Shown piece after piece: positions 63,284 through 64,000 of a stretch of DNA of 64,000 nt. A program made the translations under genes and the position numbers. Each line of letters begins with the position of its first letter. Position 1 is the first letter of the stretch. Below the pieces are notes generated by a model, which saw nothing but the letters and a program-made list of their open reading frames with translations, searched no databases and had not been told where the DNA came from. Source of the stretch: Desertivirga arenae (GTDB lineage Bacteria > Bacteroidota > Bacteroidia > Sphingobacteriales > Sphingobacteriaceae). The DNA lies in contig NZ_JAFEWE010000017.1 of the NCBI RefSeq assembly GCF_017355785.1, positions 62,001 through 126,000 on the forward strand, given 5' to 3'.

Positions 63284-64000
63284 ATGAGCAGACCTAAAAA
63301 AGTAATGGTAACGGGCTGTTTCGATCTTTTACATAGTGGACATGTTGCCTTTTTAAAAGAAGCAGCAAAGCTGGGAGATGTTCACGTGTGTATTGGAAAC
63401 GACGCTAACGTATACCAATTAAAAGGAAGATATCCTGTAAATCCCGAAGCTGAAAGAAAATATATGATCGAAGCCCTTGCCGGTATAAAAGAGTGCCGGG
63501 TAAACAGAGGTTTTGGAATTATCGATTTCATGGAAGAGCTGGACGAAATAAAACCAGATGTTTTCCTGGTAAATGAAGATGGAGCTACTCCGGCTAAAGC
63601 AGAGATCTGCAAACAAAAGAATATTGAATACCAGGTTCTGCAGCGTATTCCACACGAAAATCTTCCTCCAAGATCTACCACAACACTACGCACGGAATGT
63701 CTCATCCCATTTCGTATAGACCTGGCAGGAGGATGGTTGGATCAGCCTTTCGTTTCTAAAAATTATCCGGGCCCGGTATTAACTATATCCATTGAACCAA
63801 CTATTGGATTTAATAACCGTAGTGGAATGTCGTCAAGTACCAGGAACAAAGCTATAGAACTATGGCGTACAGAAATCCCTACAGGCGACAGAGAGAAACT
63901 TGCAAAAATCCTCTTCACCTACGAGAATCCTCCGGGAACTAAAGAGGTAGCAGGATCACAGGATGCAATTGGTATAGTTTTCCCAGGTCTCAACAAACTG
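63284..64000 (+). CDS. Cytidylyltransferase - GHMP kinase fusion, partial (3' end outside window)
   Basis: An open frame of 239 codons with no stop before the window edge. Residues 1-135 are a nucleotidyltransferase of the cytidylyltransferase superfamily: VTGCFDLLHSGHVAFL carries the HxGH motif. From about residue 148 a GHMP-kinase-type domain begins with FRIDLAGGWLDQP, and continues with AGSQDAIGIVFPGLN. The combination suggests activation of a sugar or polyol by phosphorylation and nucleotidyl transfer, perhaps heptose- or fucose-like, for surface glycans. The exact substrate is unknown. The start at 63284 follows a 227-bp gap with no other gene. Confidence 0.8.
   Translation, partial: MSRPKKVMVTGCFDLLHSGHVAFLKEAAKLGDVHVCIGNDANVYQLKGRYPVNPEAERKYMIEALAGIKECRVNRGFGIIDFMEELDEIKPDVFLVNEDGATPAKAEICKQKNIEYQVLQRIPHENLPPRSTTTLRTECLIPFRIDLAGGWLDQPFVSKNYPGPVLTISIEPTIGFNNRSGMSSSTRNKAIELWRTEIPTGDREKLAKILFTYENPPGTKEVAGSQDAIGIVFPGLNKL

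Overview
The window is about 64 kb of chromosome from a member of the Bacteroidota, most likely the Sphingobacteriaceae (Pedobacter/Mucilaginibacter/Arcticibacter-like). The signs are three SusC/SusD outer-membrane pairs, an ECF sigma/FecR pair, fasciclin (FAS1) lipoproteins, DUF4290 and DUF4833 proteins, a MurA with Asp in place of the usual catalytic Cys, and several exact copies of the Bacteroidota -7 promoter element TAnnTTTG in front of genes. The genus is inferred from gene content only.

Positions 1-23,300 are mostly housekeeping: AMP nucleosidase, a cystathionine beta-synthase-like PLP enzyme, DUF4290-murA, serS divergent from rsmI, a SulP transporter overlapping a beta-carbonic anhydrase, an ABC exporter, sucD, a DUF4833 protein, two aconitases of different families in tandem (acnB then acnA), a polysaccharide deacetylase, gpsA, two small proteins sharing a C-terminal motif, and a DEAD-box RNA helicase. 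Clear intrinsic terminators separate many of these units.

Positions 23,400-48,600, all on the minus strand, form the accessory part. An ECF sigma factor, a FecR anti-sigma factor, a SusC with an N-terminal STN signalling domain and a SusD make one unit that ends at a strong terminator near 40,950. The next unit runs FAS1 lipoprotein - SusC - SusD - FAS1 lipoprotein - FAS1 lipoprotein - SusC - SusD. It is followed by a lipoprotein with a C39-peptidase-like domain in which Gly occupies the expected nucleophile position. There is no glycoside hydrolase, polysaccharide lyase or sulfatase anywhere in it. This FAS1-SusCD locus is the best candidate here for an undescribed uptake or adhesion system.

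Positions 48,700-57,800 hold a complete L-rhamnose pathway, read from high to low coordinates: rhaT (uptake), rhaEW (rhamnulose-1-phosphate aldolase fused to lactaldehyde dehydrogenase), rhaI (isomerase), rhaB (kinase), then lutA-lutB-lutC (L-lactate to pyruvate). The genes convert rhamnose to DHAP plus lactate and then to pyruvate. A strong intrinsic terminator and an unusual imperfect inverted repeat lie inside the cluster, and candidate operators lie upstream of rhaT. No local regulator gene is present.

Positions 57,980-64,000 carry an outer-membrane beta-barrel protein and a five-TIG-domain lipoprotein, an M1 metallopeptidase, an ArsC/Spx-fold protein, and the start of a cytidylyltransferase-GHMP kinase fusion that runs off the right edge.
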